From the NCBI GenBank assembly GCA_934572335.1, contig CAKTKU010000008.1:1-64000 (forward strand): 64,000 nt of DNA, read 5' to 3'. Under the pieces are notes generated by a model. The model searched no databases. It saw nothing but the letters and a program-made list of their open reading frames with translations, and was not told where the DNA came from. Position numbers and translations under genes: made by a program. This DNA is from an uncultured Oscillospiraceae bacterium. Its GTDB lineage: Bacteria > Bacillota > Clostridia > Oscillospirales > Oscillospiraceae. Within the stretch, counting starts at the first letter, position 1; each line of letters opens with the position of its first letter. Positions 25,542 to 33,785 of the stretch are shown piece after piece.

Positions 25542-26407
25542 TGCTCCAGCCTCCTGAGCGTATAGCGTCTCGCGCGCCCTGTACCGCTTATCTCCATGAC
25601 GTATTGAAATATATGCTCGTCCAGCAGCTCACGGTAGAGCGCGCGCCGGGAAAGCTCCTCAAGTCTCGCCGCGTGCGCCGTCGCGTACAGCGCAACGCCG
25701 CACCCTGTTATTTCTCGCATCGCGTCCGCGTCCGCGCGCTCGGTTATCTCGTCCACGGCGATCATATCCGGGTTCATCGCTCTCAGCAGCATCAGCGCCG
25801 CGCGGCTCTTTTTCACGCCGGTCATAACGTCGCTGTGCGCGCCCAGATCAAAGCCTCGCTCCCCGTCCCCTGCCGCGGTCAGCTCGCCGCGCTCGTCCAC
25901 CACGGCGACGCGGGTCATCGTGTCCGCCGTGCGGCGGATAAGTTCGCGCAGGGCGGTGGTCTTTCCTCCTCCCGGCGGCGAGATCAACAGCACGCTCGCC
26001 CCTTTTGCGCGGCGAAGCTCCGCCCACGCCGCCTCCATGTCGCCGGTGAAGAGCGCTGGGATCCTTATATTCATCGAGGAAAAGTCGCGAAAGCCGCTGA
26101 CCTCCCCGTCCTTTATGACCGCTGTGCCGCAGACGCCGACACGTAGTCCGCCACAGTTTATGTACCCGTTCTTGAGCTCGCCTATGACCGTATGCAGCGA
26201 CGCGCCCGTCACGCGCTCAAGAAGCGCCGTAATGTCCTTTTCCGTCACGGCGTGGTCGGATATTATCCTCTCCGCGCCGTCCACAAGCGCCGTCGCCCGT
26301 CTCCCGCGCCGCAGTCGCAATTCCTCGGGTCTTGCCGCCGCCAGCTCGTCCGCGCGCGTACACAGCCCGTCCGGCAGCAGCGCAAGCGCCTTTTTCACAT
26401 AGTCCAT
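25538..26407 (-). CDS. spoIIIAA: Stage III sporulation protein AA (ATPase)
   Basis: 289-residue secretion-type ATPase that powers the SpoIIIA-SpoIIQ channel between mother cell and forespore. Walker A SPPGGGKTTALRELIRR (about 145-161), VAVVDERGEL, and PDMIAVDEIT as Walker B. Full length. First gene of the eight-gene operon; a candidate sigma-E promoter lies 38 bases upstream. Confidence 0.96.
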   Translation of the reverse strand: MDYVKKALALLPDGLCTRADELAAARPEELRLRRGRRATALVDGAERIISDHAVTEKDITALLERVTGASLHTVIGELKNGYINCGGLRVGVCGTAVIKDGEVSGFRDFSSMNIRIPALFTGDMEAAWAELRRAKGASVLLISPPGGGKTTALRELIRRTADTMTRVAVVDERGELTAAGDGERGFDLGAHSDVMTGVKKSRAALMLLRAMNPDMIAVDEITERADADAMREITGCGVALYATAHAARLEELSRRALYRELLDEHIFQYVMEISGTGRARRYTLRRLEQ

Positions 26408-26444
26408 GCACTCATTCCTCTCATGAAATGCTTCGTCTCACCTA

Positions 26445-26472
26445 AATCTATGCTCCGGGTTTATAATTATTC
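26445..26472 (-). promoter_or_regulatory. Candidate sigma-E promoter of the spoIIIA operon
   Basis: On the minus strand: GAATAAT (-35), 13-bp spacer, CATAGATT (-10). This matches the Bacillus sigma-E consensus (KMATATT, 13-14 bp, CATACAMT) at 5 of 7 and 6 of 8 positions. spoIIIA is a known sigma-E operon, so position and sequence agree. Not experimentally shown here. Confidence 0.6.
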
Positions 26473-26501
26473 TTGAAAGATTTCGTGCAATGTGCTATCA
26501 T
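26473..26501 (+). promoter_or_regulatory. Sigma-A promoter of the small membrane protein gene
   Basis: TTGAAA (26473-26478), 17-bp spacer, TATCAT (26496-26501). It begins one base after the divergent sigma-E element. The transcript would carry a leader of roughly 105 bases with a GCGGC-TGT-GCCGC hairpin (26588-26600) just before the ribosome-binding site. Confidence 0.6.
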
Positions 26502-26613
26502 TTAGGAAAAAAGTCGGGCATACCGTTCGTGCGGCAGAGCCCCGGCGCTGTGAAAGTCTCCGCGCACAGGGGCTTTCAAAACTGATTGCGGCTGTGCCGC
26601 GTGGAGGCTTACT

Positions 26614-27105
26614 ATGGAAATGAAGGTTTTGTGGGCGGGCGCCCTGTTCTTTGCGGGCTGGCTGTGGTTCTTCCTTTTTGTCAGACAGTTTGTTTTTAAC
26701 TTCACTGTCGCTTTCCCCCTCATCAACCGCATGAGAAACACCGCCGAGGATCTTATTCACAAGTCCGCGGTCAGATATACGGTGATCTCCGTCATTGCCT
26801 GCGCCGTTTTCACCGCAATCGTCCTCTTCGTCATCTTCCGCTTCTGCGCGACCTATCTCATCATCAGCTTCTTCGTCGGCGGGGCTGTCGGCGCAGTGCT
26901 GTATATCAACAAATTCACCCCCAAGAACCGCCAGATGTTTGACGCTTTCTGCGCCACGTATTATCAGTTCGTCCCCGATGATGAGCTTCGCACCGCGATG
27001 TACAACAAAAAGCCCAGCCAGATGAAGGTTCGTCTGCACGCGATGGAGCTCAGAACTGACTTCATCCCCAACTTCAAGGAAGCCGACGAGAAGAGCGGCA
27101 AGTGA
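26614..27105 (+). CDS. Hypothetical membrane protein
   Basis: 163 residues not recognised. Three hydrophobic segments (about 5-25, 55-75, 78-95) and a polar C-terminal half containing DAFCATYYQFVPDDELRTAMYNKKP. TGGAGG lies 6 bases before the ATG. Monocistronic: own promoter and a strong terminator. It diverges from the sporulation operon but nothing ties it to sporulation. Confidence 0.75.
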   Translation: MEMKVLWAGALFFAGWLWFFLFVRQFVFNFTVAFPLINRMRNTAEDLIHKSAVRYTVISVIACAVFTAIVLFVIFRFCATYLIISFFVGGAVGAVLYINKFTPKNRQMFDAFCATYYQFVPDDELRTAMYNKKPSQMKVRLHAMELRTDFIPNFKEADEKSGK

Positions 27106-27135
27106 TCTGATCTTATAACCTTATATTATACGCAA

Positions 27136-27172
27136 GCAACCCGCCGGGCAGCAGATTTGCCCGGCGGGTTGC
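27136..27172 (+). terminator. Strong hairpin terminator
   Basis: 15-bp GC-rich perfect stem (27136-27150 with 27158-27172), 7-base loop, then GCTTTATG. The T-run is short, but the stem is very stable and lies between convergent genes. Confidence 0.7.
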
Positions 27173-27186
27173 TTTATGTAAGCGTG

Positions 27187-27747
27187 TTATTTTGTTTTCC
27201 ATGGAGACAGCCGCCCCCGATTCACAAGGAACGCGCGGTCGGCGATCTCCGCCATTGGCGTGTCCGAGAGCGAGTCGGAATAAAAGCATTCGGTGTGTGC
27301 GTCCGGGTACTGCTCATAAAAACGGCGTACCTTCTCGCTGTCATGGCAGTTCAGCCCCGTGATGCGCCCGGTCTTTTTGTCCATGCGCGTGCCGATGAGC
27401 CGCACGCCGAGCCTCTGCGCCACGGGTTCGAGCAAGAACTCCGGCGAGGCGGAGATTATGATGTCATCATCCCGCTTCTGCGCAAGGTACCACTCGCCCA
27501 CGCCGTCAAACTTCTCAGCCCAGAAATCCGCGACCACAGCGTCCGCGTCTATATAACGCAGGAACGAAAAAAGCTGCTCCTTGAGGCGGGTCGTATCCGT
27601 GCGTCCGACCACGTAGACAATCGCCATACCGATCGTGCGCGGCACAGTGCGCAGAACCGCGGCGGGATATTTCGCGAGACAGTATTTATAAAAGGTGACG
27701 GAGCTATCCACGATGTATATCGTTTTGTCAAAATCGTAAGTATTCAT
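27187..27747 (-). CDS. HAD-superfamily (HAD-IB-like) phosphatase
   Basis: 186-residue HAD hydrolase. Motif I DFDKT at residues 5-9 (nucleophile Asp5, acid Asp7), motif II ISASPEF (about 98-104), conserved Lys in HDSEKVRR, and motif IV YSDSLSDTPM. Related to phosphoserine-phosphatase-like HAD-IB enzymes. Substrate unknown. Last gene of a minus-strand unit with a glycosyltransferase, a VanZ protein and a P-type ATPase homologue. Confidence 0.85.
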   Translation of the reverse strand: MNTYDFDKTIYIVDSSVTFYKYCLAKYPAAVLRTVPRTIGMAIVYVVGRTDTTRLKEQLFSFLRYIDADAVVADFWAEKFDGVGEWYLAQKRDDDIIISASPEFLLEPVAQRLGVRLIGTRMDKKTGRITGLNCHDSEKVRRFYEQYPDAHTECFYSDSLSDTPMAEIADRAFLVNRGRLSPWKTK

Positions 27748-27762
27748 AGAAATTCACCTGAT

Positions 27763-29727
27763 TCAGAGCTTTTTGTGCACCGTGCGGTAAGCATTGGCAA
27801 GAATGAGCACGGACGCGGCGATGTCCGCGGCGACCGCCGGGAACGCCGACACAGCCCCGCACACAGCGAGCACAATCAACAATACTCTGACCCCCGCGAA
27901 CGCGAGCGCGTTCTGCCGCGCCGAACCGTAGGCGAGCTTTGCCGTGCGCACCGCCTCCGGCAGACGGCGCAGGTCGTCCGCCATGATCAGCACATCTGCC
28001 GAGTTCAGCGCCGCGGTCGAGCCGAGAGACGCCAGCGAAATCCCAACATCCGCCCTCTCCATCGCCTCAGTGTCGCTCGCCCTGTCACACACGACGGCAA
28101 GGGCGGAGCGCTCCGGCTTTGTGGCGAGCAGGTACTCCACTGCCGACACCTTGCTCTCCGGGGTCTGCTCGGGCTTGACCATCTCAAAATTCAGCGAGGA
28201 AGCCACTGTCCGCGCCACGGAGCGCACATCATCCGTCAAGAGCACGGTGTTGCGCACACCCATCACGCGCAGCTCCTCCAGCGCATCAAACGCGCCCTCG
28301 CGCACTCTGTCGTTCATTACAAAATAGCCGCAGTAGCTGTCGTTGCGCGCGACGTGTATCGCCGCACCGCCGCGGCGCGGTATGTCGCAGTGTATGCCGT
28401 GCTCTTCAAGGAGCGCGGCGTTGCCGACGTAGATATGCATTCCGCGCACGACCGTGCTTATCCCGCGTCCGGGGATGAACTCGGTCTTCACATCCTCGCG
28501 CGCGTCGCGCTCAAAGCTGCCGCAGGCGGCGCATATCGCGCGCCCTATCGGGTGGTCGGAATACTGCTCGGCACGCGCCGCGATGAGCAGCAGCTCATAG
28601 TCCGTCACACCGTGCGGCACGACATCGGTCACGGTGCAGCGCCCCTCGGTCAGCGTACCCGTTTTGTTGAAAATCATCGTCTTCGTGCGGGCGAGCGCCT
28701 CGATAAAGCGCGTACCCTTCACGACGATGCCGCGCCCGGCGGACACAGCTATGCCGCCGAGGAACGACAGCGACGCCGCAGCAGCGAACACCGCCGTGTT
28801 CGACAGCGCCAGCAGCACCGCCGCACGCCCTATCCACATCTTCCACTCGCCGGTGAATATCGGCGGAACGACCGCCAGCAGCACCGCCAGCGCGGACACG
28901 GCGGGCGTATACACGCGCATCAGCTTCTCCGCGCGCTTTTCATAGTCTGACTTATACTTCGCGGCGTTTTCAAGCGCGGCGCACACGCGCGAGGCGGTGG
29001 AGTTGTCAAAAAGCTCCTCCACGCGCATACGTATCGGCGCGTCGGTGTTCACGCAGCCGGAATACACGCGCTCGCCGACTGTCACGGTGAAGTTTTCCGC
29101 CGCGTCCGTGATGAGCGAGGCATCCAGCGCGCTCATTCCCTCGACGACCACGCCGTCAAAGGCAACGACCTCACCCGCAGCAACATCGACAATATCGCCA
29201 ACGGCGACGGTCTGCGGCGCACGGGGCTCGATAATGCCGTGCTCGTCCTCCACGTTGACGCTCTCCGGCAGGGTCTTGCGCATACCGGCGTACAGCTTCG
29301 CGTTCACGTTCGCCACCCACGCCTCCATGAGCTTTGCCGCGCGGTAAAACACCATCACCGCCGCGCCCGCGCGATAGTCGCCTATGGCGAATACTGCCGC
29401 AGATGACATGATGATAGGAATGCTCTCATCAAGGAAGTTCCCGTCCGCGATCTCGCCGACTGCGCGCATCAATACCGTGTACAGCGCCGCGAGCAGCACG
29501 ACAGCATACGCCGCAAGCCCGAGCCAGCCGTCAAAGTTCAGAATGCACGCCGCAATAAAAAGCACAAACGCCACCGCCGTCTCGGCGATGTTCCGCTTTG
29601 TCAGGGCAAAATACGGGTGCTCGCGCTGCTGCGTGCGCAGGTCGGGCGCGGCGCGGCGCAGTCTCTTCTCCGCCGGTTCTTTCAGATGCCGCTGTTCGTT
29701 TTCTTTTTTTGGAAGATGCTTACTCAT
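27763..29727 (-). CDS. P1B-type ATPase homologue lacking catalytic residues (pseudo-ATPase)
   Basis: 654 residues with the fold order of a heavy-metal P-type ATPase: N-terminal helices, A domain (about 150-240), membrane pair, P/N domains, C-terminal helices. Key residues are replaced: the phosphorylated Asp of DKTGT is Asn354 (FNKTGTLT), the A-domain TGES reads TDAA (207-210), the membrane CPC position reads Asn-Thr-Ala, and GDGxND reads CDRASD. The N-domain SDHPIGRA motif is kept. The frame is intact. Start at 29727, with GGGGAG upstream, overlaps vanZ by 8 bases; the frame extends 92 codons further as out-of-frame vanZ sequence. Transport activity is therefore unlikely; a structural or regulatory role is inferred. 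Confidence 0.85.
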   Translation of the reverse strand: MSKHLPKKENEQRHLKEPAEKRLRRAAPDLRTQQREHPYFALTKRNIAETAVAFVLFIAACILNFDGWLGLAAYAVVLLAALYTVLMRAVGEIADGNFLDESIPIIMSSAAVFAIGDYRAGAAVMVFYRAAKLMEAWVANVNAKLYAGMRKTLPESVNVEDEHGIIEPRAPQTVAVGDIVDVAAGEVVAFDGVVVEGMSALDASLITDAAENFTVTVGERVYSGCVNTDAPIRMRVEELFDNSTASRVCAALENAAKYKSDYEKRAEKLMRVYTPAVSALAVLLAVVPPIFTGEWKMWIGRAAVLLALSNTAVFAAAASLSFLGGIAVSAGRGIVVKGTRFIEALARTKTMIFNKTGTLTEGRCTVTDVVPHGVTDYELLLIAARAEQYSDHPIGRAICAACGSFERDAREDVKTEFIPGRGISTVVRGMHIYVGNAALLEEHGIHCDIPRRGGAAIHVARNDSYCGYFVMNDRVREGAFDALEELRVMGVRNTVLLTDDVRSVARTVASSLNFEMVKPEQTPESKVSAVEYLLATKPERSALAVVCDRASDTEAMERADVGISLASLGSTAALNSADVLIMADDLRRLPEAVRTAKLAYGSARQNALAFAGVRVLLIVLAVCGAVSAFPAVAADIAASVLILANAYRTVHKKL

Positions 29728-30202
29728 GCGTCTCTCCCCTCTTCTTATCCGCAAAAACACGGCAGATGATATACACCGCCGCAACGCCAAGCGTAAACCC
29801 GACAGAATCCACCAGCACGTCGGCGAACTTTGCCGATCTGCCCGGCACGAAATACTGGTGCAGCTCGTCCGAACAGGCATATAGGAAACTGAATCCCCAT
29901 GCCGCCAGTGGCGCAGCGGGCGTTCCGAGACGCTTGATGAACAGCTCCCGCATGAAAAGCATGCTTGTGATGCCGAGCATGCAGTATTCAAACATATGCG
30001 CATACTTGCGTATGTCGTACTCCGCGCCCTTGCCCGTTATCGACGGCAGCAGCAGTATAAGCGCCTTTATTCGCGCCAGCAGCCCGTCGCTCACGCCCTG
30101 GCTCCTCACGCCGTTCTGTGACGAGAAGTAGAATATCATCGCCATGCACATGAGCGTCAGCGCCCCGTATATTATCAGTTTTGCTCTATGCCGCTTCTCC
30201 AT
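29720..30202 (-). CDS. VanZ-family membrane protein
   Basis: 160-residue membrane protein with four to five helices and the VanZ pattern: FYFSSQNG after helix 1, RKYAHMFEYCMLG (about 69-81) and SDELHQYFVPGRSAKFADVLVDSVG near the C-terminus. VanZ proteins alter sensitivity to lipoglycopeptides and other cationic agents; mechanism unknown. ATG at 30202 has GAAGGA upstream. Lies between a glycosyltransferase and the P-type pseudo-ATPase genes. Confidence 0.88.
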   Translation of the reverse strand: MEKRHRAKLIIYGALTLMCMAMIFYFSSQNGVRSQGVSDGLLARIKALILLLPSITGKGAEYDIRKYAHMFEYCMLGITSMLFMRELFIKRLGTPAAPLAAWGFSFLYACSDELHQYFVPGRSAKFADVLVDSVGFTLGVAAVYIICRVFADKKRGETHE

Positions 30203-30261
30203 TATCCGTTCCTTCGTCCATGCAATCTTTTTTGTTATTATACACAGACAGGAACATAAAT

Positions 30262-31377
30262 TCAAGCGTCCGCGTTTTCCGCTTCTATGCGCTCTGCTAT
30301 CCGTTCCGCCCCGTCCTTGGCAAGGCAGGTGCGCTGCGCTGTGAGCATACGGTCACTTGCCGCATTGTCATATATCAGCCTGTCGGCAAAGCGCGCCGCC
30401 TCGTCGACATTCTGCGCAAAGTACGACATTCCGTGGTCGGCAAAAAACTGCGCGTTCAGCGTCTCCACGCCGGGGATCGCCATCGTGTGCACCAGCGGCA
30501 CGCCGAGCACTGCAGCCTCCGAGCTGGATATTCCGCCCGCTTTCGACAGCAGCACGTCACAGGCGTGCATATACGCCGCCACCTTGTCCGTGAACGGCAC
30601 CGCCATTACCCCGTGTCCCGCATACCGCGCCTCAAGCGCGGCGCGCAGCTCCTCGTTCCGCCCCGGCAGCACGCACAGCAGCGAGTTTTCATCCGGCACC
30701 CGGCGTATCGCATCGCACAGCGATATTGCGTCGCCGCAGCCGATGCCGCCCGTCATGATGAGATATATCTTCTTGTCGACCGGCAGGTCAAGCTCTGCGC
30801 GCGCATCATCGCGCGTCATCTCCGCTTTGAACTTCGCAGCGACTGGCATACCCGTCACGAAAAGGCGCTCCGGCGGCATGCCCGCCTCCACGCACGCGGT
30901 CCTGACCTCTTCATGCGGCAAGAAGTACCCCGTGAGATCCGTCTCCGCGAGGAACGGAATGCAGGTATAGTCCGACAGCACGCCGTAGCAGCGCACGGCG
31001 CAGCGCTCATGCTTTCGCAGGAATGTCAGCGTCTCCATCGGAAAGAGGTGCGAGCATACGACCGCGTCATACCCGCGCTCGGTTATGAATTCGTTCAGCT
31101 GGCGCGCGTGGCGGATGTTCGCCAGATACACCGGGGAGGTCACGCCCGTGGCGCTGTACATTGCCCCCGCATGGTACATCATGCCGAACAGCTCCGGCGT
31201 TTTTGAGGATATGCGGTTGAGCACCTTGTCAAAGCTCAGCGGTCCCGGCTCGCCGAACATATGCAGCATATCCAGAAACTCCGTCTCGTGTCCGCGCGCC
31301 TCAAGTGCTTCCTTCACGGCAAGCGCGCAGTGGTTGTGTCCCTCGCCAGTGCTGCAGCTCAAAAGCAAGATCTTCAT
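30262..31377 (-). CDS. MGDG synthase/MurG-like (GT28) glycosyltransferase
   Basis: 371-residue GT-B enzyme of the monogalactosyldiacylglycerol synthase/processive diacylglycerol glucosyltransferase type. N-terminal signature CSTGEGHNHCALAVKEAL (about 8-25), ELFGMMYHAGAMYS acceptor region, and C-terminal UDP-sugar site SKAGGISSSEAAVLGVP. Likely adds a sugar to a membrane lipid. ATG 31377 is chosen because AGGAGA lies 9 bases upstream; an in-frame GTG 9 bases earlier is too close to it. First gene of the minus-strand unit, behind a good promoter. Confidence 0.88.
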   Translation of the reverse strand: MKILLLSCSTGEGHNHCALAVKEALEARGHETEFLDMLHMFGEPGPLSFDKVLNRISSKTPELFGMMYHAGAMYSATGVTSPVYLANIRHARQLNEFITERGYDAVVCSHLFPMETLTFLRKHERCAVRCYGVLSDYTCIPFLAETDLTGYFLPHEEVRTACVEAGMPPERLFVTGMPVAAKFKAEMTRDDARAELDLPVDKKIYLIMTGGIGCGDAISLCDAIRRVPDENSLLCVLPGRNEELRAALEARYAGHGVMAVPFTDKVAAYMHACDVLLSKAGGISSSEAAVLGVPLVHTMAIPGVETLNAQFFADHGMSYFAQNVDEAARFADRLIYDNAASDRMLTAQRTCLAKDGAERIAERIEAENADA

Positions 31378-31414
31378 ATGTTGCACTCTCCTGTCGCCTC
31401 AGTTTTATGGTATT

Positions 31415-31443
31415 ATTTTATTAGAATATCCTTGACGTGTCAA
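31415..31443 (-). promoter_or_regulatory. Sigma-A promoter of the glycosyltransferase-VanZ-ATPase-HAD unit
   Basis: On the minus strand: perfect TTGACA, 17-bp spacer, TAAAAT, 38 bases before the start codon. The -35 lies within the palindrome TTGAC-GT-GTCAA (31432-31443). Confidence 0.75.
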
Positions 31444-31453
31444 CGGTGCCCCC

Positions 31454-31480
31454 GTCACATTTACCTCTGCATGCCGTCTT
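31454..31480 (+). promoter_or_regulatory. Possible ECF-type promoter for the sigma/anti-sigma pair
   Basis: GTCACATTT followed, 16 bases after its CAC, by CGTCTT. A CGTC -10 with this spacing is typical of ECF sigma promoters, so autoregulation by the sigma factor encoded 30 bases downstream is plausible. No good sigma-A promoter is seen here. Confidence 0.35.
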
Positions 31481-31510
31481 TATAGATGAGAACACAAAAA
31501 GGAGGACAGC

Positions 31511-32068
31511 ATGGACGATACAGGAATAATAGAGCTGTACTGGCGGCGTGACGAGCGCGCCGTCGCCGAGACCGACAGTAAATACGGCGCATACTGCCGC
31601 GCGGTCTCCATGAACATACTCGGCATATTTGAGGACGCGGAGGAGTGCGTCAGCGATACATACGTCCGCGCGTGGAACGCGATGCCGCCCGCGCGCCCAA
31701 AACGTCTGCGGGTGTGGCTGGCTCGGATAACGCGCAATCTCTCGCTCGACCGCTGGAGCATGAACCGCGCCGAAAAGCGCGGCGGCGGCATGACCGTGCT
31801 GCTGAGCGAGCTGGATGAATGCATTCCGGCTCCGCGCGGCTTGGAGCAGGTCGAGGACGCGCGTGAACTGGGACGTGTGCTTGATAGATGGCTCGCCGCC
31901 CTGCCGGAGGACGAGCGCACGGTGTTTCTCCGCCGTTATTGGGTGGGTGAGAACGTCGCCGCCATTGCGCAAAGCCGGGGTATGAGCGCGAACGCGCTCA
32001 CAAAAAAGCTCGGCAGGATGAGAAAAAGCCTGCAAAAACATCTTGAAAATGAGGGATTAACGCTATGA
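31511..32068 (+). CDS. ECF-type RNA polymerase sigma factor
   Basis: 185 residues: region 2 (about 15-70, with DAEECVSDTYVRAWNAMPP) and region 4 (about 120-175, ALPEDERTVFLRRYWVGENVAAIAQSRGMS as helix-turn-helix), joined by a linker, with no region 1 or 3. GGAGG 5 bases before the ATG. Overlaps its downstream partner by 4 bases (ATGA), the usual sigma/anti-sigma arrangement. Confidence 0.9.
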   Translation: MDDTGIIELYWRRDERAVAETDSKYGAYCRAVSMNILGIFEDAEECVSDTYVRAWNAMPPARPKRLRVWLARITRNLSLDRWSMNRAEKRGGGMTVLLSELDECIPAPRGLEQVEDARELGRVLDRWLAALPEDERTVFLRRYWVGENVAAIAQSRGMSANALTKKLGRMRKSLQKHLENEGLTL

Positions 32069-33690
32069 ATGAAAGCATGAAGCTGATGTACGCACTGGGC
32101 AATGTGCAGGGCGCGTATATTGACCGCGCGCTTGATGAGGCGCTGTTGCCCGTCCGTCGGCCGCGCGCAGTCGGTACGCGCAGGTCATTCAGAACGCTGC
32201 TCGCCGCAGCGGTCATCGCGGCTCTCCTCATCGCCCTCGGCGCGGCGGCATACGCGGCAAACTGGTTCGGGATAAAGGACGCGCTGCTCCATCGGTCGGA
32301 CGACACACTCTACGTCTCGGCACAGGGATTGGAGAGTACCGCCGAATTCAAAGCATATCAGGAATTTCTGGACTTCTATAATGACTATGTTTCAAACGAT
32401 TATTACGGCGACACCGTGCCGCAGGAGCAGGACGAGTGGATGCGCGCGCACGAGCGGGTATACTTCTGTTACACACATCGCCTCAAGGACAAGATCATGG
32501 AACTCTGCGACAAATACGGTCTCGCCCCACGTGACGGCGTGTTTGAATACGATGGCGATATAGACCGCCTGTATGCCGTCTGCGGTGTTGACAGCTTCCT
32601 GCCCGGCGGGGGATTCAGCACTGACAATGTGGGCTTCATCTGCTACGGCGACGGCAGCTTTACCCTGCAAGGGCTATGGAGCGCCGCGGACAGCGGCAGC
32701 GCCGTCGATTTCACTGTTACGCGCAGTATGAAGGGATACTTTGGTCAAGGATATATTCCCGTCGAGGCCGCCCCTTTGCAGGAGTGGAACTACGTCACCG
32801 CACTCGGCGCACCCGTCACGATTGTCATGGGCGAATACAGCAGTGCCGTGCTCTATGACGGAGCGGACGCATTCGTCACCGCGGAGCTCGTGCGGTTTGA
32901 TAAAGAGACTAGTTACGACGGCACAGTCCCGGACGACGCTCTTCTCGGCGCGGCATTCACGCAGGAGCGCTTGGAGCGCTTTGCCGATGGGATAGACTTT
33001 GCGTCGCTCGGCACGGCGAGCCGTGTTAATCTCAATGCAGCCGCCCCTGATGCTGCATACGTTGACCGGCAGACTGAGCTGCAAAGTGAATATGAACAGG
33101 ATATAACGCGCGGGCTTGCCAATGTAGGCGAGACTGTGACGATAATGAACGGGCTTGAATGCACAGTCAACAGCATTGAGCTTTCCGACAATATTTACAG
33201 TGCGGGCTGGATGCTTGATGAGTTTCATGAGTCTCTTGCCTGTGTGGGCGGCGCAGCGTACTTCTTCCCGGACTATGTTGATCCTGTGACCGGCGCGCTC
33301 ATCGGCGGGCTGAAGCTCGTGACGGTCGACGTATCTGTGCGCAGCGCAAACGCCGATGATGTGAGCGGGAACGGCGGTCTGGCGGGCAGCGGCGAAAACA
33401 ACTTCGGCAACTGCGTTTTCTATCTGCAGAGCGGCTCGGTGCGCTGCTTTGACGGCGGCTATGACTATCCGCGCGTGGGCTGCGCGGCATACTCCGGCGC
33501 AAATCCAATTCCGGGGCAGTATGCTTACGTTCATATCAACCCCGGTGACACCGTCCGCTACCGGCTGGGCTATATCCTCGACGATACGATCGGTGCACCG
33601 GACAGTGCGTATCTCTACTGCATACGTGACATCAACGGCGAGCTTGGGGATTGCTATATTCCGATAGATGCTGGCAAGAATTATGAGTAA
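32065..33690 (+). CDS. Membrane-anchored putative anti-sigma factor (DUF4179-like)
   Basis: 541 residues. Short cytosolic N-terminus, one transmembrane helix (about 45-67, LLAAAVIAALLIALGAAAYAA) followed by NWFGIKDALL, and a large extracytoplasmic domain of about 460 residues. This layout and the overlap with an ECF sigma gene suggest it binds the sigma factor inside and senses a signal outside. The extracytoplasmic domain is not recognised; no cleavage site can be assigned. Confidence 0.75.
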   Translation: MNESMKLMYALGNVQGAYIDRALDEALLPVRRPRAVGTRRSFRTLLAAAVIAALLIALGAAAYAANWFGIKDALLHRSDDTLYVSAQGLESTAEFKAYQEFLDFYNDYVSNDYYGDTVPQEQDEWMRAHERVYFCYTHRLKDKIMELCDKYGLAPRDGVFEYDGDIDRLYAVCGVDSFLPGGGFSTDNVGFICYGDGSFTLQGLWSAADSGSAVDFTVTRSMKGYFGQGYIPVEAAPLQEWNYVTALGAPVTIVMGEYSSAVLYDGADAFVTAELVRFDKETSYDGTVPDDALLGAAFTQERLERFADGIDFASLGTASRVNLNAAAPDAAYVDRQTELQSEYEQDITRGLANVGETVTIMNGLECTVNSIELSDNIYSAGWMLDEFHESLACVGGAAYFFPDYVDPVTGALIGGLKLVTVDVSVRSANADDVSGNGGLAGSGENNFGNCVFYLQSGSVRCFDGGYDYPRVGCAAYSGANPIPGQYAYVHINPGDTVRYRLGYILDDTIGAPDSAYLYCIRDINGELGDCYIPIDAGKNYE

Positions 33691-33739
33691 ATTTGTTTGC
33701 TGGCTCCGACTGAATGAAGTTAACTGACAATAGAGATTC

Positions 33740-33776
33740 GAGGGGCAGTTTCAGTGATTTTCTGAAACTGTCCCTC
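33740..33776 (+). terminator. Terminator after the sigma/anti-sigma operon
   Basis: 15-bp stem with one G-U pair (33740-33754 with 33762-33776), 7-base loop, then TTTCCACTT. It also marks the left boundary of the AT-rich region. Confidence 0.75.
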
Positions 33777-33785
33777 TTTCCACTT

